NCBI GenBank assembly: GCA_012845835.1
Contig: JABAKD010000013.1
Location: 4,958,628 to 5,022,627 of the forward strand
DNA length: 64,000 nucleotides
Direction: 5' to 3'
Origin: Undaria pinnatifida
Taxonomy: Eukaryota; Sar; Phaeophyceae; Laminariales; Alariaceae
Part shown: piece after piece, positions 24,401 to 36,224 of the stretch
How the letters are laid out: each line of letters opens with the position of its first letter
Position numbering within the stretch: position 1 is the stretch's first letter
Translations under genes and position numbers: made by a program
Notes under the pieces: model-generated
Seen by the model: the letters and a program-made list of their open reading frames with translations, nothing else
The model's database searches: none
Told to the model about the DNA's origin: nothing

Positions 24401-27400
24401 CGAAGTGTTTTGACTAGGTAACGTGCGTAAGATTGACCTGGGTATCATATGTAGTTGATACTACCATACGAGACAATTAGTACCATGAGAAGGACGAAAC
24501 TACTCCGACAAGCCATTTTGGAACGTTTTTGTGGAACGTGATAGACAGAGTGGGTAATGAGGACTTGATGTAAGCACGGCGGTTTTTGTGTTTTGCCCCA
24601 GCGCATGGGCCAAAGCTGCCACCACAGGTACAAATCAGATGGCGTCAGGTCGAAATCTTCACGATAGCAACGTGCAGGCCAAGGGAGTTGACCGCTAACG
24701 TGGGGCGTGGACTGAGTGTTATCTAGAGAAGCTCAAAAAGCAGGAAAACGAATGCCGGCGCAGCCTTAGCCGTACGAAGGCTAGGCTCGAAAGAGAGAGG
24801 TCAAGAATAACTTACGCACAATCGTTCAGAAGTGATGGATGATGCAGACCTCGTCGGAAGCGAGGGAAGCCATTGCTCACCTAGCTGAACATATTATTGG
24901 ACCTATAACGTCCACCTGGTGGGAAATGTGATATCTGAGTCGCACACCTTCATTTGAGAGAACACACCGGCCAAAGGGGGGGGGGGGGTGATATGATCTT
25001 CGAAAGATCCAAACATAGTATATACACAAGCTGAAAAAATAGAGTATGATAAACTATGACACGACCATTCGTTTAGCAAATTTCAATGTAGACCAAGGAA
25101 AGTAAAGCAGGACCTAGGTGGTGATTAGCGTTTAAACAAAATTGTTACGGTCATTTTATCTATGGAGGAGTGGTAAAAAGTACAATCCACAAGGGATCCA
25201 TCCGTTAAAGGTATAGTCTATGTTCATTACATATGTATGACAGAGTACAGGATAAGCTGTCGAGCCATGGGTTAGAGGTTGTATGCTTTGGGTATGGAAG
25301 ATGAGGAATATGTGGTATAGAATTCCATCAAGTTGAAACGTGATGACAGGTTCTGTGCGTAAGATCGAGAAGTGTTGACTAGGTTACGTGCGTAAGATCG
25401 ACCTGGGTGTTGTATGTAGTGGACTACCATACGAGATAATTAGTCACCGTACAGAGGAAGATGCTCGAGAGCTTGCACATCGTGTTCACTCTCCCCACCT
25501 GCATCTGATACTGAACAGTTTATAGTGACATAAGTTTTGTTGGCCCGACGAGAGCACAAAAAGGGTATCCACCATTGTCTAAACAATGGTCAGTCCGGCT
25601 CGAGTTCGTCTCCCCACACGACTCTTGTGTTGGCCTCGGAAGACCGTCATCGGTGAGGCACCACATCTTGACCGTTAGATGCATTCATTCTGCTTGGCGT
25701 TCAGTAAAGTGCAGCCTGAGCTATAGCGAGCGACGTCAATTTGATTATTTGGCTCCAGCATACATATGATCAGTTTGTTTCCCTCGTTCGCCTCACCCTT
25801 CCACGGGAAATTATTATTCACCATCAAATGAGTAGGTGCGGGGATACTGCACGGACGGCAGCAACCCCACGGTGTTCGACGAGGTGAACGTCTACGGCAA
25901 CATCTACGACTCCAACATCCACCACAACCATTTCGGAGTCTACACGTACGGCCACCAGCAGGGAGACTGGAGAAGGAACCAGATGCACGACAACACGGCA
26001 TACGGTTTTGACCCCCACGACGACAGCGACTACCTGACCATCCACGACAACACCGTCTACAACAACGAAAATCACGGTATCATTGCCTCTAAGCGCTGCA
26101 ACGGAGTGTCTATCCAGGTGTGAGCGATTGCGAATAATCATCCAGGCTTATACGTAGATGTGCCTTATTGTGTTCCGCTCGCACCGTCGTGCTAGAATTT
26201 ATGTATGCACGTGGTATGACATTCTGAAACGTCTTCGCGGCTTAGCACACAGCGTTAGGATGCGAAGACATGCTAAAAAATGGAGACATTCCATCTTCGA
26301 CCAACTATAAATTGATCTAAAAACATAATATACCTATATCTTTAATGAGGACACACAACCCGGAATACGCGCGATCGGAGTACCACACACAGCTTGCAAA
26401 GATGAGTTTCGACAAAATATTCGATCTCACAAAGAGTGTATTTTCATTTTTATAAATATACCCGAGCAAACAAAAACGACCCTCGGACGGTTATGTCACC
26501 GCTCAAGAGTACAGTTCGTGCCAGGGTTTGAAGTCGACAGAACGCTTAGTCTCAAAGCGCTCCGTGCAACTGTGGACGGTAGCACTGGACACATTGCTTA
26601 ACAATTGCGGGCATGGTATGTTACAGGGACTGAAAGCGACGAGATACCTTGTCTCAGGCGGCTTCGAATTTCGTGCATCACTACGACTACCACCTTTGTG
26701 CGAGTATGAGACGCGTAGCTCAATTCATTCTATATAGGTGCATCACTTCGATCACCACCCTGCTGCGAGCAAGAGACGCATGCCCTCTCATTCTAGATCG
26801 AACACGCCCCTTACCCCCAGCAGCTCGAGACCCTTCGTGCGGTGTCGGTTTACTGCACAAGCCTGTATTATTGATCATGATTTGCCTCAAATGTTCAAAT
26901 GGCGCGGAACGCACTCCATGTTAAATCGATCCCTCGCCGAAACATCAAAATAATCCGCTTTTGCCCGTCGTTGTTCAGGGAAACGAGGTTTACGGTGGCG
27001 GCGATAGCTCCGTGGGCATATTTCTCCATCGTAGCAGCGACGACGCCGTTGTTAAGGGTGAGCAGTGCTGCTACGTATTTCCACCTGAATGACAACATTT
27101 GCGCGTGCTGCAGACATTACAGACATATCAAACGCTCGTGATACACTAGAATGTCGTACGGTGTACGAACACGCGGTAATTTAGAGCGTGCTGTTGTAAA
27201 AATTCATGGGGATAGTTGGGGTTAGGGTTAAGAGAGATGGTTTCCCCATGTGTCTCGCCTAGACGAGGTTGTATAGACAAGGAGACATGCGTATGACATG
27301 CCGGCCTGAACCAAAATCATGCCGCGCTGCAGCCTATTGGTTGTTGATCCTTGCATGCCAACAACTGCAGTAATAGTTCTATGAGAAACGTAGCCATTCT

Positions 27401-28663
27401 TCAACACACATATTACTGTTTAAGTTCGCTTTTTATGTTGGGGATCCTCACTTAGAGAGCTAAATTCCTCGCGACAAAACTGAATTACAAGAAAACCGAA
27501 AAGCTGCCCGATGACCTAGCGCATGAACATGGTACACAAAACCGTTTTGTTGGTAAACAAGCAAACGCCATTCCGACCGATTTAGGTTAAGAAGCCACAT
27601 CAGTCAGAACACAACTTAGCCAACCCAAAAGGCAATCTCTATGCAGCACGGGTCTCAATGTGTTGTTTAGTGGACAACCTGAGCCGATTCAATTTCCAAT
27701 GAAAGCTGAGAAGTGCACGTACGAATTTGGGGTTTAACCTCGCTAGGGTAGCGATATGCAGTGTTTCTATGGCGCAATCACCACCCAATGCGATCGGCGT
27801 CGTCATTTGTGCGTGACCACCCTCAAGATAACTACGTCCACGACAACGGCGACGCTGGAATGGCGATGATGGAGAGTTTCGACGCTGAGGTATCCGGCAA
27901 CACCTTCGAAGGAAACAAGTACGGCATCAGGCTGTCCGTGGGGTGCGCCGACAACGTATTCTCTGACAACGAAATCAGTGACTCCACGAAGTGAGTAACA
28001 CCCACGTTGTCGAAAAAAGGAAGGAGTTTCTGCCGTCTGGGCACCTAATACCCCGTCCCAATCTTGTACATTCGCCTTTGATTGATCAGTTTCCGTGGGG
28101 GCTTGCAAAGAAAGCAACCAGAACACGCGTGCTACGATGAAGTGCAGTTGCGTATTCGGCGATCCTAACGTGAGAAGCGCGGTACAGCACCGTGACATGA
28201 CTCAATTGACAAGCTCAGCCGGCCAGAAATGATGCGTCCAAAACGTGTAACACGTGGAAAGGGGTGAGTCCCTATCTACAACCAGACTGCCTGAGATCAA
28301 TACGTGTCGCTTATGGGTGTTAAATATGCTGTGCTTTTCCTCCGTTCGTTCCACCTCTTCAGATACAACATTTACACATACGAGGGGTCTGATGACCCGT
28401 GGGTGGTGGATTCTGGGCGCCCGCAAGACAACATATTCTCCGACAACACCATCATTGGAGGCGACGAAAGCATCAAGCTCACGACTGCCGACGGCACCCA
28501 GTTCACGGACAACACATTTGAAGACGCCGACACGATCCGTTTCAAGGATTGTGAGGACACACTTATGTCCGGCAACAGCGGTCTCGACGATGTCACCCTG
28601 AAGGTCACTGATGGATCTTGTTTCGACGAGGATTCAGACTCTGCCTATACCCCAGTCTGTTAA
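18443..28663 (+). CDS. ManC5-E: Mannuronan C-5 epimerase, array copy 2 (complete)
   Basis: Predicted secreted alginate epimerase of 500 residues. Exons: 18443-18790, 19363-19476, 23077-23292, 25836-26117, 26979-27057, 27828-27990, 28363-28663; phases 0,0,0,0,1,2. The start was chosen because MTTTT opens a signal peptide (about 22 residues, hydrophobic core, Ala-rich end) and is shared with copy 3. Residues 117-226 include a very acidic stretch (DEDEDDG, TDDDEDCDG) that could bind calcium. Exons 4-7 form the parallel beta-helix with repeated N-x-I/V-x-x-N turns. YGFDPHDDS spans 282-290; Asp285, His287 and Arg313 match AlgG catalytic residues in identity and spacing. The C-terminus is acidic and ends in Cys. 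No WSC or other binding domain is present. No frame lesion is seen. Confidence 0.93.
19477..23076 (+). other. Copy 2 intron 2, with copy-specific insertions
   Basis: 3.6 kb against 2.3 kb in copy 1. The extra length comes from a palindromic element at 21123-21230 and a stretch of about 1.2 kb (about 21650-22840) not seen in copies 1 or 3. That stretch starts with a G-rich run (21690-21735) and includes a GCT/GGGGCT-rich segment (22400-22490). Alignment to copy 1 resumes at the ACATCCAGGTTGTTG block before exon 3. ORFs inside are low-complexity or unrecognised. Confidence 0.7.
21123..21230. mobile_element. Palindromic MITE with 29-bp inverted repeats and TA ends
   Basis: Arms 21123-21151 and 21202-21230 are perfect reverse complements (29 bp) around a 50-bp loop. 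If the outermost TA on each side is the target duplication, the ends begin TTACGGGGGACC. TA duplication would fit a Tc1/mariner-type non-autonomous element. It interrupts sequence that is continuous in copies 1 and 3, just after GGATTGGGATG. Confidence 0.75.
24229..24500 (+). repeat. Direct repeat, left copy
   Basis: About 270 bp similar to 25189-25462. Shared blocks include ACAAGGGATCCA, CCGTTAAAGGTA, GTGCGTAAGAT, ACCTGGGT and ACTACCATACGAGA. The spacing is about 960 bp. It could be an old pair of LTR-like ends or a segmental duplication. Confidence 0.65.
24445..24735 (-). pseudogene. Mariner-like transposase C-terminal relic
   Basis: Read on the minus strand, one frame gives SLDN, then TPHV, then LPWPAR, then DLTPSDLYLW. 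These fit, in order, the DN-x-PH and (S/F)PDL-(A/T)PSD-x-x-L(F/W) blocks around the second and third catalytic Asp of Tc1/mariner transposases. The two Asp are about 29 residues apart where DD34D is usual, so some codons are lost. A TGA lies just upstream at about 24735, and later similarity (NVPKWL-like) needs a frame change. There is no intact transposase. Confidence 0.4.
25189..25462 (+). repeat. Direct repeat, right copy
   Basis: Partner of 24229-24500. It carries TATAGTCTA at 25212-25220 where the left copy reads GGTAGATGTTC, a net gain of 5 bases at the motif. Confidence 0.65.
26335..26454 (+). mobile_element. 120-bp retroposon-like insertion with 8-bp target duplication
   Basis: Flanked by AATATACC at 26327-26334 and 26455-26462. 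Introns of copies 1 and 3 read through this site without it. The core, GAGGACACACAAC then GCGCGATCGGAGTA then ATGAGTTTCGACAAAATA, recurs at 45.5 kb (+), 49.6 kb (-) and, degraded, at 39.98 kb. There are no terminal inverted repeats. It seems shorter at its left end than the copy at 49562. Confidence 0.75.
26673..26802 (+). repeat. 65-bp tandem duplication in copy 2 intron 4
   Basis: Two units both start GTGCATCACT, at 26673 and 26738, and share the order CGA-x-x-ACCACC, TGCGAG, GAGACGC and TCATTCTA. Identity is moderate, so the duplication is not recent. Confidence 0.7.
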
Positions 28664-28833
28664 ACAAAACTGTAGCAGGCATACATTTCGCGTTGATCTG
28701 TCCCGTTTGTTGTGCTGTTCGCCTTAGCTACTACCAAAACGCCCATGCCAGTAAAAATGGACGTAGTTTTGTATTCATGATATGATTCCACGCAATCCAA
28801 ACGTTCGCCTCCAAGATGCTATTCTCCAGACAA

Positions 28834-28845
28834 TGTACGGTATGT
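28834..28845 (+). promoter_or_regulatory. Conserved 3' block after copy 2
   Basis: TGTACGGTATGT, 171 nt after the stop codon, followed by TTGTTTCC as in copy 3. Probable 3' UTR or 3'-end processing element, by conservation of sequence and position among the three copies. Confidence 0.45.
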
Positions 28846-31800
28846 TTGTTTCCCCCCCCGTATGTTTCCGACGCGAAAGGAATTTGGTGTTAAATGCACC
28901 TTATCTATTGCCGCGGCAGATTTTGTACTTTATACCCGGTTCTCGCATGCTGCTGAGACATCTGTGGACATTGATACAGTAATGCCGGGATGGATTGTGA
29001 TATTATCCGTCTACTTGTGCTGCTCGGGGTTCGTTTTTTCAATTATCCCTGGCGTTCCCCACTCTTAGCACGGCGTGCCGTGCACGGTTCGTAAAATGCT
29101 GATTGTACACATAAAACTTCCGTACGATTTGAATTTTGGTCGGTCAAAACCCTGACACAAGGATGATTGTATCTGTCCGACTTCGACGTCTTCAACGTAC
29201 GGGTGATAAATCGACAAGCGTGCAATCGAGTTTGTCAAACAGAAAAGCGCAACAATTTCGATTTGAGAACATAATCGTATTCCACGTTTCGGACGTGGCT
29301 TCTGTTTTTGTAGGGTTTGTGTGCAGTGATAGTCTCCCCGCAGTGACGGTGGTGTAAATCCGATGCACTGTGAATTGTCTATGTTGTTCGACAGCTATAC
29401 TAAGTTAAGGGTGTTGAAATTTCGTGTTGCATTTTAAGCTGTACTGGCATAGGAGTGGTGTTCTCAAGTCGACGGTTTCTATCTATGGGTCATCCGTCAG
29501 TAGGAGTTTTATCAATTTTCCAAGCCTTGTGTGCGAGAGAAGACAACTAGCGAAAACAGATTGCAGGCTGATCCGTGTGGTCTGATGTCATGTATACCAT
29601 GTGTTACAACATGTTTGCTACCCAAACACCTAAGCCACCAGCCCTGACGTTGGCAGCAGACCCACATTGTAGAAATAAATATGTTCCGGTGGTTCAATTG
29701 ATGGACGTGGGAGGGCTCGAAAGAGCACCGAAACAATAAATCATGAACAAAATCTACCTTGGAACGTTAAGAAAGTCGGCGGGTCATGCGATGTTCCACG
29801 CCTGAGCAATATCGGGCAATTTTGTTAGAGCACTTGTGCTTGTGGAGCAATATGGTGTTGTTATAGTGTTTTAAACGCACGACACGGCCAGGAATGACGA
29901 GACGATGTCTCCTTCTTTCGACCCCGTCCATGATTGCCGTTCGTTATTTGTACGAACATGTAAGGGAGTGTAGCCGCCTGCTGAGATTGCATGGTGTTGT
30001 GACTCCACACAATGAAGTGGCATGACCTTGTGGTGCCTCTCGTCCTTCCTCGCTGCCTGGGGGGCGTGTAACGCTTTTGTGTGTGCACGTATGCGTGGTG
30101 GAATATTGTTGTCAAATAGGGTTGAGGCCTCATAGAGCGCTGTAAAACCACCGTGCGGTACCTCGCTCCCGTGTCCCGTGCGAGGGGATCCTCTGCAAAG
30201 TTTGCATGAATACGTGTGTCTGGTGGTATGTGCTGTTCTCATACGTTGTGGCGACAAATTGCTATCGTTGAGTTTTAATGACCATGTTACGTTGCGCAGT
30301 TCCTGGTTATGAGGTTGGAGGAACCGTATCTGTGGCTTTCGACTATTAGCTATCAAATATTAGCCGTACAATAGCGGCACACTTACGATGTACACATACA
30401 GTATCCAATGGTTCATCCGGTGTGAGCATGTTAGGAGGGGTATTCTCCCAGGTTTGTGGTCTTGTGACTGGTATGGCGCGATTGGGCGAATGGTTGAATG
30501 GCAATGTTAGTGATCAACGGTCAGGTGCTGGGGAAATTTTTGTCGACTGTACGAACTTACCGCATACCGGTATATTGCAGTCGATTGTGTATTCGACGGG
30601 AACCAGCGACGGTCGTTGTCTCTCGCAGGTGTGGTCCAGCGATTCGCCTTATCTAACTCAGTGGAGAGCGTTAGTTAGTGATTAAGTAGTCATGTATTAA
30701 TGCCATTGGTGAGGTTCCTGAGTTAGGATGCGTAAAGCATCACGATTCCGTTGCAGATATTCGACTCGGACCATGGACAGGGCGGGAAAGACATGATGTG
30801 TCACACTTAAGGGCTTGACATGTGCTACCCGGAGGACAGCAATACCCGGCAGTGCAATTACTTGCCGTAGGGAGGCCGTTCCAGCTCGTTAGGCTCGGTT
30901 GAGTGCACATCGGCAAGATGGGGTGGAGTCCCACCGTGGCGTTGGCTTCTCTCCTCCCACGCTTGCTATAAACTTCGACGAAATATCGGAATACAATAGT
31001 AATGGAGGCAGGTACATGCAAAATTTTACATGTTAGATATTGTATGTTTTCATTGGGACATGTTGTTGTGGCATGTTTTTTTGAGTTAGCCACGTAAAAG
31101 CATGTGCTGCACATTTCCGGACCGAAAACGAAGTATCGCTATAAAACTAGTCAATAGGGTCGGCCCCCTCCGCCCCATCGGCGGAGTGGCCAAATTTTGG
31201 AACAAAGACATCAACGGGTAAACATGCAGTACATGCCATACGAGATACTAACCTTTCGTCGGAGACAGGTTCGACTTGCTATCCCGCGGTGTTCTGAGTT
31301 AGAAGCGATGAACAATGCATTCCAGATGTTATGCACATGATATGATACGAGCTACTGCTATTGCTCCTCTCTGTGTGCATCGTAAACCCGGTGTGAGGTT
31401 CGACGGTGTGCGGTTTGGTTGTTGCATTGGACATAAAAATGTTGCCATGGCTCGAACTCCTTATCTGCGATCACCACACACCGACCACAGGGACAAAGAG
31501 CCTCTTGAAACATCGTTCCTGTTGTACTACTGTTGCGCACGGTACTGATTTCGTCGCTGCGACAATATAAGAGGTTGTAGTTGGGGAAAATGCCCATCGC
31601 TGTTGTATATCGTTTTTTAGTATGTGCCTGTATTACGGCAGCGCACAAGCCATTCATGCATACACAAACGCACACACGGGCGCATACAGGCACCATCTCG
31701 GTAACTGTCATGCAGTAGAGGACTCACGGCGCGGCTACTATCGTTCTACTATATTGGCACAGGTACAGACTCTCGAGGGCCTAGGCGACTCAGCAGAAAG

Positions 31801-34800
31801 AGTAACAGAACGAAACAAATTACCAACATATTGGTTTCCGTGTGGGGAATGGCTGCTGCTCTGCCCTCTGTATAACAGGCATTAGATCCAACGATGTGGT
31901 CTGAATCAGTAGCATCTATCTAGAGGAAAACACAGCGTCAGGTAGCAAACCGAAGCCACCCGGCAGGAACCAGCAGTAGCCTGCACAAGCTGAAGCAACA
32001 ACTTGATTCGTGAGTTTAAAAAAACGGGGGATTCCATCATGAAATATAATGTGTTCCGGTCCTGCTTGAGCGTACGTCCAAGCTCGCCACCGGTTCACAG
32101 GAGACCGGTATCAACAGTCCTTGTCAATACGTTCCGTTCCTCCGCACAAGAACCATGACAAGTGACGACGACGCGTCCAAGCGAACGCAGTTTCTCTGTT
32201 ACTCGCGACGCCGTAGATCGCTGTCTCGCCTGGTGCATAAAGCACGCTGAACCCCTCGTGATGCCATTGTGCACGAAAGAGTTTGAATAGAGTGTCGATT
32301 TTAAAAACATGTCGATTTCGCCATTCAGGAATCATGGTGTCATCTTGACCGTGCGATACATGTATTGACACCCACGATCTCTTCAAACCGAGTGACAAGC
32401 ACATTAACGTGTACCCTTTAGCTCATGTCGTATATTATTCCACGTGTTCACAGCATCGACTGATTACATCCCGATCGAGGGCTGAGGGAAAATCCACGAG
32501 GACCTCCCATCCACGTGCACCAATGAGCGACAAGTCTTCCAATGTCAACACCCCTCACGATCCATTCTGCGGCAGTAGGAGTGCCGCGAGGGGCGGGAAA
32601 CGTATAAACGGCCCTAACATTGTTATGGCCAAAAACAGCGGTCAGCAAATTCCAGAACGTTTGCGCTTCAGGAAATGATAGATATGGTTCCCAAGTGATT
32701 CATTTGTTGCCGGTGTTTATTTCATCTCCAATGATCGTTCGATGCCAACGACTCCACTTTATCTCTTTGCTAGCGTTTTTTCTGTCGTACCCTGCCATCT
32801 CAGTAGTTCGACGAATTACGTTTTGTCGTAGTTTGAGGATACCACAGATCAGATGTCTTTGTTTATTAAATATAGGACGCAAAATAACATGCGAACCCCA
32901 CCATGACCAATTACACGTTTGGGGGGGCTACCCCCCTTTTCGTCCCGAGCAGCGTAACCAATAATTTAGTGACGGCACACAAAGAACATAGCCTTTCAAA
33001 ATAATAGGATGACGTTTTGTTCGCTCTTTCGATGCTTTCCGTATTGAATCTGGTGTCCCCGACGTTCGCATTTCTTCTTCTACCCTTTAATATCTGCGAT
33101 TGAGCCAATCAGTGCCAGAAGCTCACGCGATTATATCCGTGATCTCGGTCGCCTACTTCGATGTCTACTCCGTATAAAATATATTGAGTCGTCGGGAAGG
33201 CAGTGCGCCCTTGTGCGCCTCTCCGTTCCTCGAACACTGGTCTCTTTCCACGACGGGCGCTGCTAGCGCAATCCTGAATCTTAAAGGCAACATATCCGGC
33301 CCATCCCTTGTAATGTCCGATCTGGCGCCAGGCCCTCTTCGTGGGGCATGGGATATCTTCGAATGAGAGCTGCTGACCTACACCACGACTGGAGCTCCCT
33401 GCAGAATCCCTCCCATTGACAACCACCCTCTTCGACTCCCTGGTCGGTCATCTGGAGAACTCCTCGCATTAGTGTGTTGGAATAATGTTGGCAAGGGGTT
33501 AGCTCTCTCACGAGGAGGGGGAGGATAGCACGTTCTTCCGGCTAATACGGGCACGGGGCAGAAGACCAGGTATACATATATGCTGCATGAGGTAGAGTAT
33601 ATTTAGCAGCAGGAGCAAGAGAAGTGAGCCCAAAGACCACTACACACGCCGCCACATATACTTTCCGTTGTCGTCGATGATCAGCATCGACATTCAAATC
33701 AGTATGATGCCAATTAACAATCTCCGTACATCATTTCCAATCACACCTCTCCGACTACAATGGGCTAATGTCAAGTAGACCAATAGATGTTGAACAAAGA
33801 GTGGAAATGTGGACTTTCAGTACAGATACATACTCCTGAGGTTTCGTATTTCTCGTTTCGAAGCGTCCCCTCCTCCTCGAGGCACGTAGTTCCTGGTATT
33901 TACCCAACACAACCCCTTCCACAACGGCCAGACTCAATCTGTCTCGATACTTTATTTATCGACGGTGTGCCAAGATCTTAATCCATTACTAGATAACACT
34001 GGTGTCGTGCATCGGCTATGATGTTTTGTAAACGGTGGCTGTGGGTTCTGCTCAACAGTCATTTGCATTGAATCACCTGGCGTGAAAAACGTATCAAGTC
34101 GAATAGGTGTGACCGCAGCATGGCACCCCGAATGGCGTCGAGATTAAAGCACAGACGGGGTGAAGGTCGGGAATCACCAAGCATAAATTACGGGAGGTCA
34201 ATAATAAACATCAACGTTATTTTTCTGGCAGACACATCTGACGGCAAGTAATAGACCACGCTCGATTCGTGCCGCGGGGAGGGCATCATATCGACGTATT
34301 GGATAGAGGGTGGTAAGACTCGTGCTATGATGCGGGTAACCTTTTGAGATCAGAAAAACTGTCAAAGACCAGTGGCCTCGGCTGAGGAGTCTACGCAATG
34401 TGGTGGGAGTACGGTATATTGTGTTACGCGTTGGTGTACATTGTGAAAAACCTGGTCGTATGATAAAGCCTAATCGGATTCCATTTTCAGACATTTTCCT
34501 TGTATGTCATTGATTGAGAAACTCTTTTGCGTCAGAGCATAACTACATGCGCATCTATCAGGCAATTGGAGCTATCCTTTAAAATGTTCTCACTGAGAAC
34601 CCTGAATGACTAGGGATCGAGTATGTATCAACGGGGATAGGGTGGCATATTGAAGTACTTTCAGACCTCCGAAACAAATCATACACCAGCAATTTCAGAT
34701 CATGTTTCCCCATTTCCGTTGAGTGACATTATATCACCAGCATTGCGAAATTTAAATGTTATGTATCCAGTCAGAGGTCACATGCGGGGCATCGACATCA

Positions 34801-36182
34801 CTAGTAGTGCCAAATACATATATTTCGAATTATAGACCATATTTGAAACGGAGCGAGTGTCACGCTCAAAAACGTTTTAAGTTGTAGCTTAATTAGAATC
34901 CGATATCAAGTTGGCACATGTCCCGTGGACGCCCCATAATATCGGGTTTCCAGGGTACACATACATGAGCTCTTAGCGAACTTAAATTACTATGAACAAA
35001 ACATCCAACTGGAGATAGATGGAGTTCAAGGAGATAGGGCATGTCGAATTGGCAGCAGCGTCGATACCATTCATTTTTCCGAAAGAAAAATGTCATGCGT
35101 ACGTGCCCCAGTTCCCCACATCTAACAGGCCATGTACCCTAATTAATGGGAATCGCCTTTCCGACGAGAACATTAATCGCTCGTTCTGCGAATTTGTGTT
35201 TCGAAGGAGGCGTTCGTGAGAGTAAATCTTTGTATCATGCTGTAATGGAAAATTTGTTGTTAGCAGCCGCTATCGATCGCAAACAATCCGATCGAGTCAG
35301 CTTTTTTTGCAACGCCGCGAAAAGTCCAAGAAAAATATCATTTAGGGGGTCACACGACGCCCGGAAATATTTCGATTTCAAGCATCATCACCTGTTTCTC
35401 GTGGCTGTCAATAATAATGACAATTTACATGGTATACCAGTTGGGATTGAGAACGGTTGCGCATAACTTGTAGTTCAGGCACACATGATGTTACTCTCCA
35501 CAGGAAAACTCATATTTGTCAAAACAACAAGATGTTTTGTCATTAGACTATATCAAAATCAATTTTTAACTTGTAATATTTGAAGTTGCTGCATGTGTGA
35601 ACGTTGTTCTACAGAGTTTTTAGCATTTAAGTCGCTACTGGTATATTACCTGCCATGGCAGGGTTATGTCCACGCGAACGAGCGTGATTCGCCCGTATCT
35701 AACCGGAGGAAAGAGCACACAATTCCAGACTAATTCACGACGCGCGAGGCCAATCGCTCACCTACCTATTGATGAGGACGCGCACAAAGATGTGTATCCG
35801 ATACTGGCGCGTGCTCCGATGATAGGTGTATCATTCTTTTCGTCTGAATTGTTTTTTCAATCATTAATGACGGGGCTCCTTAGCCTGTTATTAATAACGT
35901 CGGAAAAGCACGCCATTTTTTTTGCATGGCTCTCGTTGTATACCTAGGCCGTGGGATTTTTCAACCGGCGGTCGCCGTTTTGTGCTTATCAACATCGGCT
36001 TTTGGGACAGGAAATTGAGAAACACCAGCGAAAACGTGGTGCAGTTCCGTCGTGGCGCGCGTCTCTTACTGTAACAACAGAGTAGTCCCCAAGCTACTGG
36101 CTCGCAGGCATCTCCCTGTTGCCCATGATGGGTGCTCGGCATCTTCTATAATATAGCAAAGGAGAAAAAGGCGGGGAACCAT

Positions 36183-36224
36183 GGGGAATGGTACCAGGGG
36201 AATGGTAGCAGGGGTATGGTACCA
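36183..36224 (+). repeat. 14-bp tandem repeat, three units
   Basis: Three units of GGGG(A/T)ATGGTA(C/G)CA. Spacer 1 has one diverged unit at the matching place (about 14859), so the expansion is specific to spacer 2. Confidence 0.75.

Larger units (their letters stand above)
23293..25835 (+). other. Copy 2 intron 3, expanded
   Basis: 2543 bp against 1083 and 994 bp in copies 1 and 3. The excess of about 1.5 kb is a block with two direct repeats (24229-24500, 25189-25462), a transposase-like relic between and partly within them, and a poly-G run (24976-24988). The perfect palindrome TACCTGGTACCAGGTA lies at 23748-23763. Confidence 0.75.
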
